Assembly: GCA_009779895.1 (NCBI GenBank)
Contig: WRBB01000008.1
Coordinates: forward strand, 1 to 64,000
DNA length: 64,000 nucleotides
Reading direction: 5' to 3'
Source of the DNA: Lachnospiraceae bacterium
Lineage (GTDB): Bacteria; Bacillota; Clostridia; Lachnospirales; Lachnospiraceae
Below, in pieces: positions 8,924-17,037 of the stretch (its first letter is position 1; each line of letters begins with the position of its first letter). The translations under genes were made by a program, and so were the position numbers. The notes beneath the pieces are model-generated. The model did no database searches, had not been told where the DNA came from, and saw only the letters and a list, made by a program, of their open reading frames with translations.

Positions 8924-9787
8924 ATGTTAATGAACATGAAGCAACTGTTAAGAGTAGCCAACGAAAATAATTTTGCAATACCGGCTTTTAATATCTCAGA
9001 TTATTCTATGTTTAATGGGATTATGGATATTAGTGAAGAGGCGAATGCACCGGTGATTATTGCAATACATCCGGACGAGTTAAAACATATTGGTACGGAT
9101 ATGCTGGTTTCTATCCGTGAGAAAGCTTTAAAATCTAAATTGCCTGTTTGCATTCATTTGGATCATGGTGATTCCATAGAGCAAATTCAATTGGCGATTC
9201 AAAATGGATTTACTTCGGTCATGATTGATGGTTCTTCTTTGTCTTTTATGGATAATGTAGCACTGTGCAAACGTGTTGTTGCATTGGTGGAAGGGATTGA
9301 TGTGTCAGTGGAAGGTGAGTTGGGAACGATCGGTAGCACAGATGCAGAGGCGGAGGCCGGAGCAGATCAGATTATTTATACGGATCCTGCGGATGCGCAA
9401 AAATTTGTGGAACGCACAGGGGTAGATACATTGGCGATTGCAATAGGTACCTCTCATGGTATCTATCCACCGGATTTTGTGCCGGAATTAAAATTAGATT
9501 TATTAAAAGAGATTAAGGAAAAAGTAAATATTCCTCTTGTATTGCACGGGGGTTCCGATAATTCAGATGTAGAGATTGGTGCGTCTGTTACCTTGGGAAT
9601 TAATAAAATCAATATTTCCAGTGATATTAAGGTTGCATATTATGAGAAAATGCGTGAAGTGTTGCAGGATAAAGGATTAAGAGAACCAAATACAATACAG
9701 CCTCCTTGTATGGAAGCAATGAAGAAAATTGCATTACATAAAATAAATCTATTCCAAACAGCCGGAAAAGCGGATTTATATTATTAG
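8924..9787 (+). CDS. Class II (zinc) fructose/tagatose-bisphosphate aldolase
   Basis: 287 residues, the usual size of the short GatY/KbaY/FbaA-type class II aldolases. The zinc and catalytic positions are visible: HLDHG at 78-82, VEGELGTIG with Glu132, GTSHG with His178 and LHGGSDN with His208. It cleaves a ketose 1,6-bisphosphate to dihydroxyacetone phosphate and glyceraldehyde 3-phosphate. It follows the ADP-type kinase by 32 bases with an AGGAGG site, and so completes a phosphorylate-and-cleave route in the cassette. Sequence alone does not separate fructose from tagatose bisphosphate or a related ketose. Confidence 0.88.
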   Translation: MLMNMKQLLRVANENNFAIPAFNISDYSMFNGIMDISEEANAPVIIAIHPDELKHIGTDMLVSIREKALKSKLPVCIHLDHGDSIEQIQLAIQNGFTSVMIDGSSLSFMDNVALCKRVVALVEGIDVSVEGELGTIGSTDAEAEAGADQIIYTDPADAQKFVERTGVDTLAIAIGTSHGIYPPDFVPELKLDLLKEIKEKVNIPLVLHGGSDNSDVEIGASVTLGINKINISSDIKVAYYEKMREVLQDKGLREPNTIQPPCMEAMKKIALHKINLFQTAGKADLYY

Positions 9788-9868
9788 TGTCAAACAAGTA
9801 CATTTATGTTAAAATGGGTATGGATATCTTTAGATATTTATAAAATTGAATGTATTTGAGGTAAAATT

Positions 9869-10714
9869 ATGAGCGACCTATTGGGCCAATCAGTTTTAGA
9901 GACAATTAAAAAAAATTATCACAATGTATTTCCGGCGGAAAGAAAGGTTTTAGATGTCGTTGTAAAACAACCACAAAAGGTAGTGAATATGAATGTGTCA
10001 GAGCTTGCGCAGGAAAGTGGAGTAAGTGATGCTACAGTGGTGCGTACTTGCAATCATATTGGTTATAAAGGTTATTATCATTTTCGCATTGCTCTGGCCA
10101 GTGACGTAGGGCGGAAGATGGTTCCTGATACCCAGGAAAACAAAGGGGAAGATGATGCCTTGAAGCTGTTTAAAAGCTATTCGGAATCCATGATAGCCAT
10201 TGGAAAGGCCATTGATTTGCAGGCGTTAAAAAAGAGTGCGGAGCTGCTGATCCAGTGTCGACAAGTTCATATTATTGCAGTGGGAAATACCTCTCACTTG
10301 GCACAATATATGGGATTTCGTTTGGGAAGACAGGGCGTGCGTTCAACTTTTAATGCCGGGGCAGATTTTTTTATGAATCAAATCAATTTGGCTGACAATG
10401 AGGATATCATAGTTGCCATTTCACAATCCGGAAGTTCCAAAGATATTGTCAAAGGCATGGAATTGGGTTCTGAGAAAGGGCTTCTTTCGATTGCGATTAC
10501 CGATTATTTATATTCCCCGGTAGGAAAATTGGCGGATTATGTGTTGGTGTCCGGTGATGGTTTAGGCGGTTTTGCCCCATATTATTATGATTATGCTCAT
10601 TTGCGAGAAACGGCAGTCATTGATGCTTTGTTGTGCTTTGTTATGAACAAAGAAAGGATTAACGAAAAAAATGCGTACAAGCCGGAGATATTGATGGCAG
10701 ATACGAAGCTATAG
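9869..10714 (+). CDS. RpiR/MurR-family transcriptional regulator
   Basis: 281 residues: an N-terminal helix-turn-helix (MNVSELAQESGVSDATVVRT at about 48-67) and a C-terminal SIS sugar-phosphate-binding domain (about 120-255) with the SQSGSSKD turn. Such proteins sense a phosphosugar and repress or activate the genes beside them. It is the last gene of the cassette, 81 bases after the aldolase, so it can be read from the cassette or from its own weak promoter in that gap. A small palindrome (GGATATC...GATATT, near 9822-9837) lies upstream. The paired operator copies at 2981 and 4334 are the likely targets, by inference. Confidence 0.9.
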   Translation: MSDLLGQSVLETIKKNYHNVFPAERKVLDVVVKQPQKVVNMNVSELAQESGVSDATVVRTCNHIGYKGYYHFRIALASDVGRKMVPDTQENKGEDDALKLFKSYSESMIAIGKAIDLQALKKSAELLIQCRQVHIIAVGNTSHLAQYMGFRLGRQGVRSTFNAGADFFMNQINLADNEDIIVAISQSGSSKDIVKGMELGSEKGLLSIAITDYLYSPVGKLADYVLVSGDGLGGFAPYYYDYAHLRETAVIDALLCFVMNKERINEKNAYKPEILMADTKL

Positions 10715-10726
10715 AGAAAAAAGGAT

Positions 10727-10766
10727 AATTACTCTCAGATTTGTAATCTGGGGGTAATTCTTCTAT
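10727..10766 (+). terminator. Terminator hairpin closing the sugar cassette
   Basis: AATTACTCTCAGATT (10727-10741) pairs with AATCTGGGGGTAATT (10745-10759) over 15 positions, counting two G-U pairs, around a three-base loop. Only a weak pyrimidine run (CTTCT) follows, so it may be a leaky terminator or a 3' stabilising hairpin. Confidence 0.65.
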
Positions 10767-10878
10767 TGTATTACTTTTTATGAAAAGTTTTCAAAAATCT
10801 GTAATGTTTTTTGCGTAAATAGAGTTTATCTTATTATATCAAGTGATTTTTTGTTGGAGAAGGGAGAGGTATATTGTG

Positions 10879-11889
10879 ATGTGGAATAAAATAAAAAAGG
10901 TAATGTTCGTGATGCTGGTATGTTTGTTGTTCAGTGCTTGTGCCGGTGGTGGAAATGTTGCAATGGATGCAGAGCCTGATATTGTTATGTGGGATGGTAG
11001 AGGTGAAGGGGATGCTCTTGAAAGGACAGTTGCTTCAAACGTTTTGGGTTTTGGTGCCGTTGAAATGGCAGAACTGGAAAACGAAAGCTGGGATGATATG
11101 AGTGGTTATGCGCAACCGGTTCCTCCCATTGGTGAGATTGATCCGGAGTTGATAGATGGTGGAGCAACAAGTGATGCGTTTTTGATTCACCGAGCTTTTG
11201 CAGAGATGATAACAACGGATTTTGATCATGCGATTGTGGCTCTCAATGAACTGATTGAACAACATGAGGGTTTTATTGAAAGCTCCAATATCAATACGGA
11301 GAACCGCCAACAACATGATCGTAGGGCGAGTTTTTCAGTACGGGTGCCCTCTATGCGGTATCAGGCATTTTTGGATAGCGTAGGCGATGTGGGTACATTA
11401 ACTTCGATTAATACCAATGTAACCAATGTGACAGCCCAGTTTGCGGATCTTGATTCTCGTTTAAATTCTTTACGTGCGCAGGAAGAACGTTTGCTTCTGT
11501 TGGTTGATGAAGCACAAAATATGGAAGATTTGATTTCTCTTGAATTTCATTTAGGTGAGGTGATTCGACAAATAGAATGGCTGACCACCGATAGAAATCA
11601 TTTGGAAAGTCAAGTCAATTTTAGTACGGTTGATGTCTCCATTCGTGAAGTTACAGCAGCAGAAGAAGGGAGGGTTGATTTGTTTGGAAATGTTGGCTTT
11701 TCTGATATCGGTGGGATATTAAATGATTCCATTCGGGCGATGGGAACCTTTGGAACATGGTTGGTAATTATTATTGTGGCGGCTTTGCCTTGGCTGTTGG
11801 TAGGTGGCATCATTGCTATAATTGTGATTGTTTGTGTGAAACATAGAATCAAAAAAAGAAGATTAAAAAAGGAAAAGCAGTTAAAATGA
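10879..11889 (+). CDS. DUF4349 lipoprotein
   Basis: 336 residues. The signal peptide ends in the lipobox FSAC at about residues 17-20. A DUF4349 domain (about 105-265) is recognisable from the pattern of predicted coiled coil and the VRVPSMRYQAFLDSVGDVG segment; it is followed by a membrane helix (about 285-310) and a strongly basic tail. Domain proteins of this kind are anchored in the envelope and have no firmly known function; they are often near anti-sigma or stress genes. Start: the ATG at 10879, nine bases after GGGAGAGG, puts the signal peptide in the usual place; the longer frame to 10843 adds a non-signal extension. It stands alone between two terminator-like structures. Confidence 0.85.
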   Translation: MWNKIKKVMFVMLVCLLFSACAGGGNVAMDAEPDIVMWDGRGEGDALERTVASNVLGFGAVEMAELENESWDDMSGYAQPVPPIGEIDPELIDGGATSDAFLIHRAFAEMITTDFDHAIVALNELIEQHEGFIESSNINTENRQQHDRRASFSVRVPSMRYQAFLDSVGDVGTLTSINTNVTNVTAQFADLDSRLNSLRAQEERLLLLVDEAQNMEDLISLEFHLGEVIRQIEWLTTDRNHLESQVNFSTVDVSIREVTAAEEGRVDLFGNVGFSDIGGILNDSIRAMGTFGTWLVIIIVAALPWLLVGGIIAIIVIVCVKHRIKKRRLKKEKQLK

Positions 11890-11919
11890 TAAGGGTATTT
11901 CAAACGGGATGAAAAGTAT

Positions 11920-11978
11920 TTGACAAACATTAAAAATTCGATTATTATGGAACTGCATTCCAAATTAATCGAATTTTT
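11920..11978 (+). promoter_or_regulatory. Strong sigma-A promoter overlapped by a nested palindrome
   Basis: A perfect TTGACA (11920-11925), a 17-base spacer and TATTAT (11943-11948) form a strong promoter. A perfect 13-base inverted repeat, AAAAATTCGATTA (11932-11944) and TAATCGAATTTTT (11966-11978), encloses a second one, TGGAA (11948-11952) and TTCCA (11958-11962). The structure covers the spacer, -10 and start region. It could be an operator for a dimeric repressor, or act as an RNA hairpin, or also terminate the upstream DUF4349 gene. Confidence 0.7.
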
Positions 11979-11992
11979 GATTGGAGAAAATG

Positions 11993-13222
11993 ATGTATAT
12001 TCCCAGACATATTGAAAAAGTAGTAGAGCGTATGTCAAAGCGTAAGGCAGTATTGGTTTTGACAGGGGCGAGACAGGTTGGTAAATCAACAATGTTTCAG
12101 GAAGTATATACGGATTACAATTATGTGACACTGAATCGTCCTTTGGTACGAGAAAGTGCAAAAGATAATCCCTCCTTATTTTTTGAAGTCAATAAACCGC
12201 CTGTGATTGTGGATGAAATTCAAAAGACAGCAGAATTATTTGATTATATCAAGGATATTGTGGATGAAAATAAAGAGAAAGGGCAATTTTTCTTAACGGG
12301 TTCTCAAAGTTTTACACTGATGAAAAATGTAAGTGATAGTTTGGCGGGAAGAGCAGGGATTATTAAATTGCTGGGGCTTTCTTTTCGTGAATTTAATTTG
12401 AATTGTTATGATAAGCCATTTATACCAATTGTGAAGCATATGGAAGAGGTGGAGCAATCAAAAATAAATTTGGATTATCATGTGGTGATTTCTTTTATTC
12501 ACAAAGGTTTTTTTCCGGAATTGTATGAAACAGAAAGCAATCTTTATGATTGGGCAGATTATTATAGTTCCTATTTCCAAACCTATATAGAAAAAGATAT
12601 CAAAGATATTTTAAATATCCGGGATGAATCAGCGTTTATTAAGTTTGTGAAAGCGGTAGCATCTTTGACAGGAGAAGTGCTGAATCTGACAAAAATAGCA
12701 GAAGTATGCGGCAAAGATGTAAAGACGGTAAAATCATGGTTATCTATCTTGGAATCGAGTGGTTTAGTGTATTTATTGGAACCGTATTATAATAATTTAA
12801 ATAAACGTATGGTAAAAGCACCAAAACTATATTTTTTAGATACAGGTCTTGCTTGCTGGTTATTGGGATGGAACACCCCGGAGCAGATGGTAAATGGAGC
12901 GATGTGGGGGCATATTTTTGAAACTTATGTGTTTGTGGAAATTTTGAAAACTTATTATAACGATGGAATTGTAAGACCACCGTTGTATTACTATCGTGAT
13001 ATTGATAAGAATGAAATTGACTTAGTGATAGAACAAAATGGTACGCTTTATCCTATTGAAATTAAGACTACCAGTGATCCGAAGAAATCAATGATAAAAG
13101 CATTTGGGAAATTGGCAAATATTCCGGGGATGAAAGTGGGAACGGGAGCGGTGGTGTGTTTAGCAAAAGAGCGTTTGCCTTTGATGGAGCATGTATGGAT
13201 ATTACCGGTGGGAATGATATAA
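11993..13222 (+). CDS. AAA ATPase with DUF4143 domain
   Basis: 409 residues. The N-terminal ATPase part has Walker A GARQVGKST at about residues 25-33 and Walker B PVIVDEIQK near residue 68, with a sensor segment FFLTGSQSF near 95. The C-terminal DUF4143 domain ends in a PD-(D/E)XK-like core, with NEIDLVIEQNGTLYPIEIK (about 338-356) showing the D...E-x-K pattern of these nuclease-like domains. Such proteins are widespread stand-alone ATPases of unclear role, proposed to act on DNA or in defence or toxin-antitoxin like settings. The frame can start at TTG 11981, ATG 11990 or ATG 11993; GGAG at 11983-11986 gives best spacing to 11993. It has its own strong promoter with a palindrome and no partner gene. 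A related protein is encoded at 62728-63897. Confidence 0.85.
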   Translation: MYIPRHIEKVVERMSKRKAVLVLTGARQVGKSTMFQEVYTDYNYVTLNRPLVRESAKDNPSLFFEVNKPPVIVDEIQKTAELFDYIKDIVDENKEKGQFFLTGSQSFTLMKNVSDSLAGRAGIIKLLGLSFREFNLNCYDKPFIPIVKHMEEVEQSKINLDYHVVISFIHKGFFPELYETESNLYDWADYYSSYFQTYIEKDIKDILNIRDESAFIKFVKAVASLTGEVLNLTKIAEVCGKDVKTVKSWLSILESSGLVYLLEPYYNNLNKRMVKAPKLYFLDTGLACWLLGWNTPEQMVNGAMWGHIFETYVFVEILKTYYNDGIVRPPLYYYRDIDKNEIDLVIEQNGTLYPIEIKTTSDPKKSMIKAFGKLANIPGMKVGTGAVVCLAKERLPLMEHVWILPVGMI

Positions 13223-13485
13223 AGATGAGCTTTGGAAAATGAATGCCAAACCTGAAATCAAAAAAATGATTGAGGAATTTAATTAAATGTAAATTTTGAA
13301 CAAATAATTTAAAATAATCCATAAAATTTTGTTGAAAAATTATTAAAGCTTTCGAAAGATTAAAATAAAACATGTAATTATTAATAATATGGACAGGTTT
13401 TTCTTTTCTGTTTTGCTAAGATAGTGTATAGTAGGTAGTGATGGGTTTTTTAACACTACAAAATACAGAAGGGAAGTAACACAAA

Positions 13486-15642
13486 ATGACCTACACATTA
13501 TTATTTATTTGCTTTGGTGCTGTGGCACTAGGTATTATTTACATTGTTCATCAATTTGTTAGGATGAAGAAACAGCCTGTTAAGGATGCAAAGGTAATCG
13601 AATTACAAGGTTACATCAAAGAGGGTGCTATGACCTTTTTACGAAGAGAATACAGTATTATTGTATTGTTTGTAATTGGTCTTGGTATTTTGATTGCCAC
13701 CTTTTTAGGAGCTGAGCCGGATGCCGGTTTGTTTGCCGGAAGTGCGATTGCTACGGCAGTTAGTTTTATCATTGGTGCAGTCTTTGCTATGTGCGGTGGT
13801 TTTATTGGAATGCGTGCTGGTGTTTTGGCAAATGGACCAACAGCGCAAGCTGCAAAAGACAAAGGGATGGCAGCGGCTTTAAAGATTGCTTTCTCAGGTG
13901 GTTCTATCTCCGGTTTGACACTGGCTAGTATAGGTCTTTTTGGATTAACCGGTTTGATTTTGTTTTTCACGCATGTGATATACGGTACAGATCAGATTAG
14001 TTTGGTTATTTCTGTTGTAACGGGTTTTTCTTTGGGAGCTAGTTTTGTAGCTTTATTTGCTCGAGTTGGCGGTGGTATCTATACAAAGATTGCTGATGTT
14101 GGTGCGGATCTTGTTGGTAAGGTTGAAGCCGGTATTCCGGAAGATGATCCGCGCAATCCGGCGGTTCTTGCGGACAATGTTGGTGACAATGTTGGTGATA
14201 TAGCCGGATTGGGTGCCGATTTATATGAGAGTTATGTAAGTAGTATCATTGCGGCCGTTTCACTGGGTGCTTTGATTCCGGTGGCAGCCATGGGACTTGG
14301 AGGTTCAGAAGAATATTCAGTGATTGCAAGGGTTCTTTTCCCCATGTTGGTATCGGCAGGTGGTATCTTGGCTTCCGTGATTGCTGCTATTTCTGTTCAA
14401 TTAGGTGGTGGTAAAGATCCGGCCAAAGCTTTGCAACGTGGTTTGCAAGTAGCTGCATTATTGACCTCGGTGATTACATTGATTTTAAGTTTTGTTCTTT
14501 TTGAGGCGTATCAAATTCAAGCTTTCTTGGCTGTTTTCTTTGGCATAGCGGTTGGTGTTGGTGTTGGTTTAATTACCGAATACTATACTAGTGATAAATA
14601 TAAGCATATTCAGTATGTTAAAAAGATGTCGGAAACAGGTGCGGCAACAAACATTATTGGTGGTTTTGCCACAGGTTTATTTTCAGCTTGGCCGGTAGCT
14701 CTTTTGATGGCAATTGGTATTATTGCTGCGGCTTTGGTAGGCGGTGATAATAATTCCATGTATTTCATGGCTTTGTGTTCTGTTGGTATGCTGGCGACCC
14801 TTGGTATGACAGTGGCAATTGATTCTTATGGTCCGATTTCTGACAATGCCGGTGGTCTTGTGGAGATGTCCAAGATGGGAGATGAAGTTAGAGCAATCAC
14901 CGACCATCTGGATGCTGTAGGCAATACAACTGCTGCTATTGGAAAAGGCTTTTCCGTTGGTAGCGCTGCCTTTACGGTAGTTGGTTTGTTTGCTACCTTT
15001 GTAATTCGTTTGCGGTTGTTAGATGGTGGTGCAGAAATACTTTCCCATTTTACAATTTATAATCCGATTGTTATGGCGATGGCTTTGATTGGAGCAGGTG
15101 TACCTTACTTATTCTCGGCTTTTTCGATTAAGTCTGTTGGTAAAGCAGCCAATGAGATGGTTGAAGAAGTGCGTCGACAATTCCGTGAAACCCCTGGGTT
15201 GATGGAAGGCGAAGAAGGCGTAAAACCTGATTATAAGCGTTGCATTGATATTTCCACCAAAGCAGCGTTACGCGAATTGGTTATGCCGGGTCTTTTGGCT
15301 GTGATTGCCCCCATTGCTGCCGGAATTCTTTTCGGTTTCGTAGGATTGGCCGGTTTGTTATTGGGCACGTTTGTATCGGGAATCCTATTGGCATTCTTTA
15401 TGGGGAATGTTGGTGGTGTTTGGGACAATGCCAAAAAATCATTTGATCCTGTAAAATATAAAGGTACAGAGATTTTTAATGCAGCTGTAATTGGTGATAC
15501 AGTAGGGGATCCTTTGAAAGATACAGCGGGTCCGGCGATTGATATCTTGGTTAAGTTGATGACAATTCTTTCAGTTGTATTTATACCTTTATTTGCTTCT
15601 ATTGGTGATGGAATGGGATTGTTGGGAAGATTTTTCTTCTAA
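13486..15642 (+). CDS. hppA: Membrane-bound ion-pumping pyrophosphatase (K+-dependent type)
   Basis: 718 residues, about 16 membrane helices, typical for the family. The enzyme hydrolyses pyrophosphate and pumps H+ or Na+ out of the cytoplasm. The substrate-binding region DVGADLVGKVEAGIPEDDPR starts at about residue 204 and is followed by the DNVGDNVGDIAG motif; a second acidic cluster (VIGDTVGDPLKDTAGP) lies near the C-terminus. In GNTTAAIGKG at about residue 479 the alanine and glycine positions that distinguish K+-dependent from K+-independent enzymes are of the K+-dependent type. Whether H+ or Na+ is pumped cannot be decided by eye. The gene is alone, with a GGGAAG ribosome site and a good terminator behind it. 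It would recover energy from biosynthetic pyrophosphate in an anaerobe. Confidence 0.96.
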   Translation: MTYTLLFICFGAVALGIIYIVHQFVRMKKQPVKDAKVIELQGYIKEGAMTFLRREYSIIVLFVIGLGILIATFLGAEPDAGLFAGSAIATAVSFIIGAVFAMCGGFIGMRAGVLANGPTAQAAKDKGMAAALKIAFSGGSISGLTLASIGLFGLTGLILFFTHVIYGTDQISLVISVVTGFSLGASFVALFARVGGGIYTKIADVGADLVGKVEAGIPEDDPRNPAVLADNVGDNVGDIAGLGADLYESYVSSIIAAVSLGALIPVAAMGLGGSEEYSVIARVLFPMLVSAGGILASVIAAISVQLGGGKDPAKALQRGLQVAALLTSVITLILSFVLFEAYQIQAFLAVFFGIAVGVGVGLITEYYTSDKYKHIQYVKKMSETGAATNIIGGFATGLFSAWPVALLMAIGIIAAALVGGDNNSMYFMALCSVGMLATLGMTVAIDSYGPISDNAGGLVEMSKMGDEVRAITDHLDAVGNTTAAIGKGFSVGSAAFTVVGLFATFVIRLRLLDGGAEILSHFTIYNPIVMAMALIGAGVPYLFSAFSIKSVGKAANEMVEEVRRQFRETPGLMEGEEGVKPDYKRCIDISTKAALRELVMPGLLAVIAPIAAGILFGFVGLAGLLLGTFVSGILLAFFMGNVGGVWDNAKKSFDPVKYKGTEIFNAAVIGDTVGDPLKDTAGPAIDILVKLMTILSVVFIPLFASIGDGMGLLGRFFF

Positions 15643-15672
15643 ACGGATATAAGAAAATAAAATTTGAATGAT

Positions 15673-15721
15673 AAATTGGCAGTACCTTTGTGCGTTATGT
15701 GCAGGGCACTGCCAATTTTTT
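15673..15721 (+). terminator. Rho-independent terminator of the pyrophosphatase gene
   Basis: AAATTGGCAGT (15673-15683) is perfectly complementary to ACTGCCAATTT (15708-15718), and the T-run continues to 15721. This is a clear intrinsic terminator 30 bases after the stop. Confidence 0.88.
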
Positions 15722-15987
15722 CTATGGAGAATTGTGAATACTAGCCAAAAAAATATGGAAGAAAATATGAAAATTAGTAAAAGTCCTTGACTAATATTTT
15801 GTTGTGCTGTAATATTATAGACATTATTTAAAAACATTTAAAATAAAAATGTAAAAAACATAGAATAGAAACAATGAAGAGCAGAAAAACATTTAAAATA
15901 AGCCAAGATAAGGGAAAAGAAACTTTTTAAAACAGTTTAATTATAGAAAGAATGGTAGATGAAAATTTATTTTACAATAAGGGGGGA
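15722..15987 (+). promoter_or_regulatory. Intergenic control region before the ROK gene, with promoter and a 17-base direct repeat
   Basis: This stretch of about 265 bases (345 counted from the pyrophosphatase stop) has no credible gene. It contains TTGACT (15787-15792), a 17-base spacer and TAATAT (15810-15815), a likely sigma-A promoter. Downstream of the start the 17-mer AAAAACATTTAAAATAA occurs twice, at 15830-15846 and 15885-15901, 55 bases apart. The repeats could be binding sites for the ROK repressor encoded next, which would give autoregulation; that is inference. The leader before the ROK start would be about 165 bases long and very A-rich. Confidence 0.55.
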
Positions 15988-17016
15988 ATGATGGCGAATC
16001 AGAAAACTGATCAGAATCCATTAAAAATATATAATACAAATTTGGTATTAAATGTCTTAAAGGAAATGAAAACTGCTACTCGCGGGCAATTGGCTCAAAA
16101 AACCGGACTTAGTCAACCGACAGTCAATACGATTATGCAGGAACTTAGTGACAAGGGTATTGTGAGTCAAGGTTCTTTTGCGGCATCAGCAGGAGGTCGC
16201 AGGCCACAATGTTATTCTTTGGAAACAAATCATTTACGAGCGGTGACCATTCGGGTACTTCGACATAGTTTAGAATACCGGGTGATGACAGCTGACCAAA
16301 CGGTGATATTGCGAAATGCATGGACTTTGACAGATGATATGAGTACCTTAAAAGGGTTACAGATGTTGTTGCAATCTCTTTTAAAGCAAGACAATAATAT
16401 TCGTGTCGTTAGCCTTGGGGTTCCTGGGGTGGTTGGTTCCGGTGGTGTACTACAGGCGATTCCTCAGATACCTGATTTGGAGGGGGTAGCACTGGCTCAT
16501 GTGTTGCAGGAGCAATTTGAGATTCCGGTTTATGTGGAAAATGATGTTAATTTGGTAGCACTTGGTAGTGTAGATACGGGTGCGGGTTCCACTTTTTCGG
16601 ACATTGTCTTTGTGCATATCGGAAAAGGGGTAGGTGCCGGTATTGTGATAGGCGGCCGAATTATCCGAGGATTTTCCCACTTTGCAGGTGAGATATCCTA
16701 TATGGTTGATCCTTATGCCGGCCACATGTGTGGTGAAATTTTTGAAAGTCATTTGTTTCAAACAGAGTGTATTACAGAGCAGGCTCAACTCATTTCCGGA
16801 ATGATGGTCAATATTATTTGTTTGCTTAATCCGCCGGCAATATTTTTTGGCAGCAACTTAGCATCAGCAGAAATGCTTTGGCATGTTCGTCGTGAGTGTG
16901 AAAAGCATCTTCCTCTTTGGACTTTGCCGTCATTTCAATTGATAGAAGATTTAAATGTAGCATATGATAAGGGTTTGTTAGCTTTGGTTTATGATGCTTT
17001 GACACAGTCACAATAG
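15988..17016 (+). CDS. ROK-family transcriptional regulator
   Basis: 342 residues. A winged helix-turn-helix (TRGQLAQKTGLSQPTVNTIM at about 31-50) precedes a degenerate ROK sugar-kinase domain with LGVPGVVG and VENDVNLVALG and a glycine-rich GKGVGAGIVIGG segment. The cysteine zinc cluster typical of ROK proteins (CxCGxxGCxE) is reduced to one cysteine in HMCGEIFE, so the kinase part is likely only a ligand sensor. Start: ATG 15988 or 15991 next to GGGGGG at 15981-15986; the frame upstream to 15952 has no ribosome site. It precedes the kinase and Rbs-type importer and probably controls them in response to the sugar or its phosphate. Confidence 0.88.
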   Translation: MMANQKTDQNPLKIYNTNLVLNVLKEMKTATRGQLAQKTGLSQPTVNTIMQELSDKGIVSQGSFAASAGGRRPQCYSLETNHLRAVTIRVLRHSLEYRVMTADQTVILRNAWTLTDDMSTLKGLQMLLQSLLKQDNNIRVVSLGVPGVVGSGGVLQAIPQIPDLEGVALAHVLQEQFEIPVYVENDVNLVALGSVDTGAGSTFSDIVFVHIGKGVGAGIVIGGRIIRGFSHFAGEISYMVDPYAGHMCGEIFESHLFQTECITEQAQLISGMMVNIICLLNPPAIFFGSNLASAEMLWHVRRECEKHLPLWTLPSFQLIEDLNVAYDKGLLALVYDALTQSQ

Positions 17017-17037
17017 CAAATATTGAGGGATTGGTTT

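Noticed and set aside
11610..12161. 183-residue minus-strand frame across the DUF4349 and ATPase genes
   Set aside because: It runs antisense through the palindromic promoter and two real genes, has no ribosome site, and shows no domain.
13224..13286. Short plus-strand open stretch after the first DUF4143 gene that looks like a protein C-terminus
   Set aside because: About 20 codons with a stop just before it and no start; it may be the relic of a deleted gene but is too short to support.
15589..15837. 82-residue minus-strand frame after the pyrophosphatase gene
   Set aside because: It covers the terminator at 15673-15721 and the promoter -10, and its composition is that of translated A/T-rich DNA.
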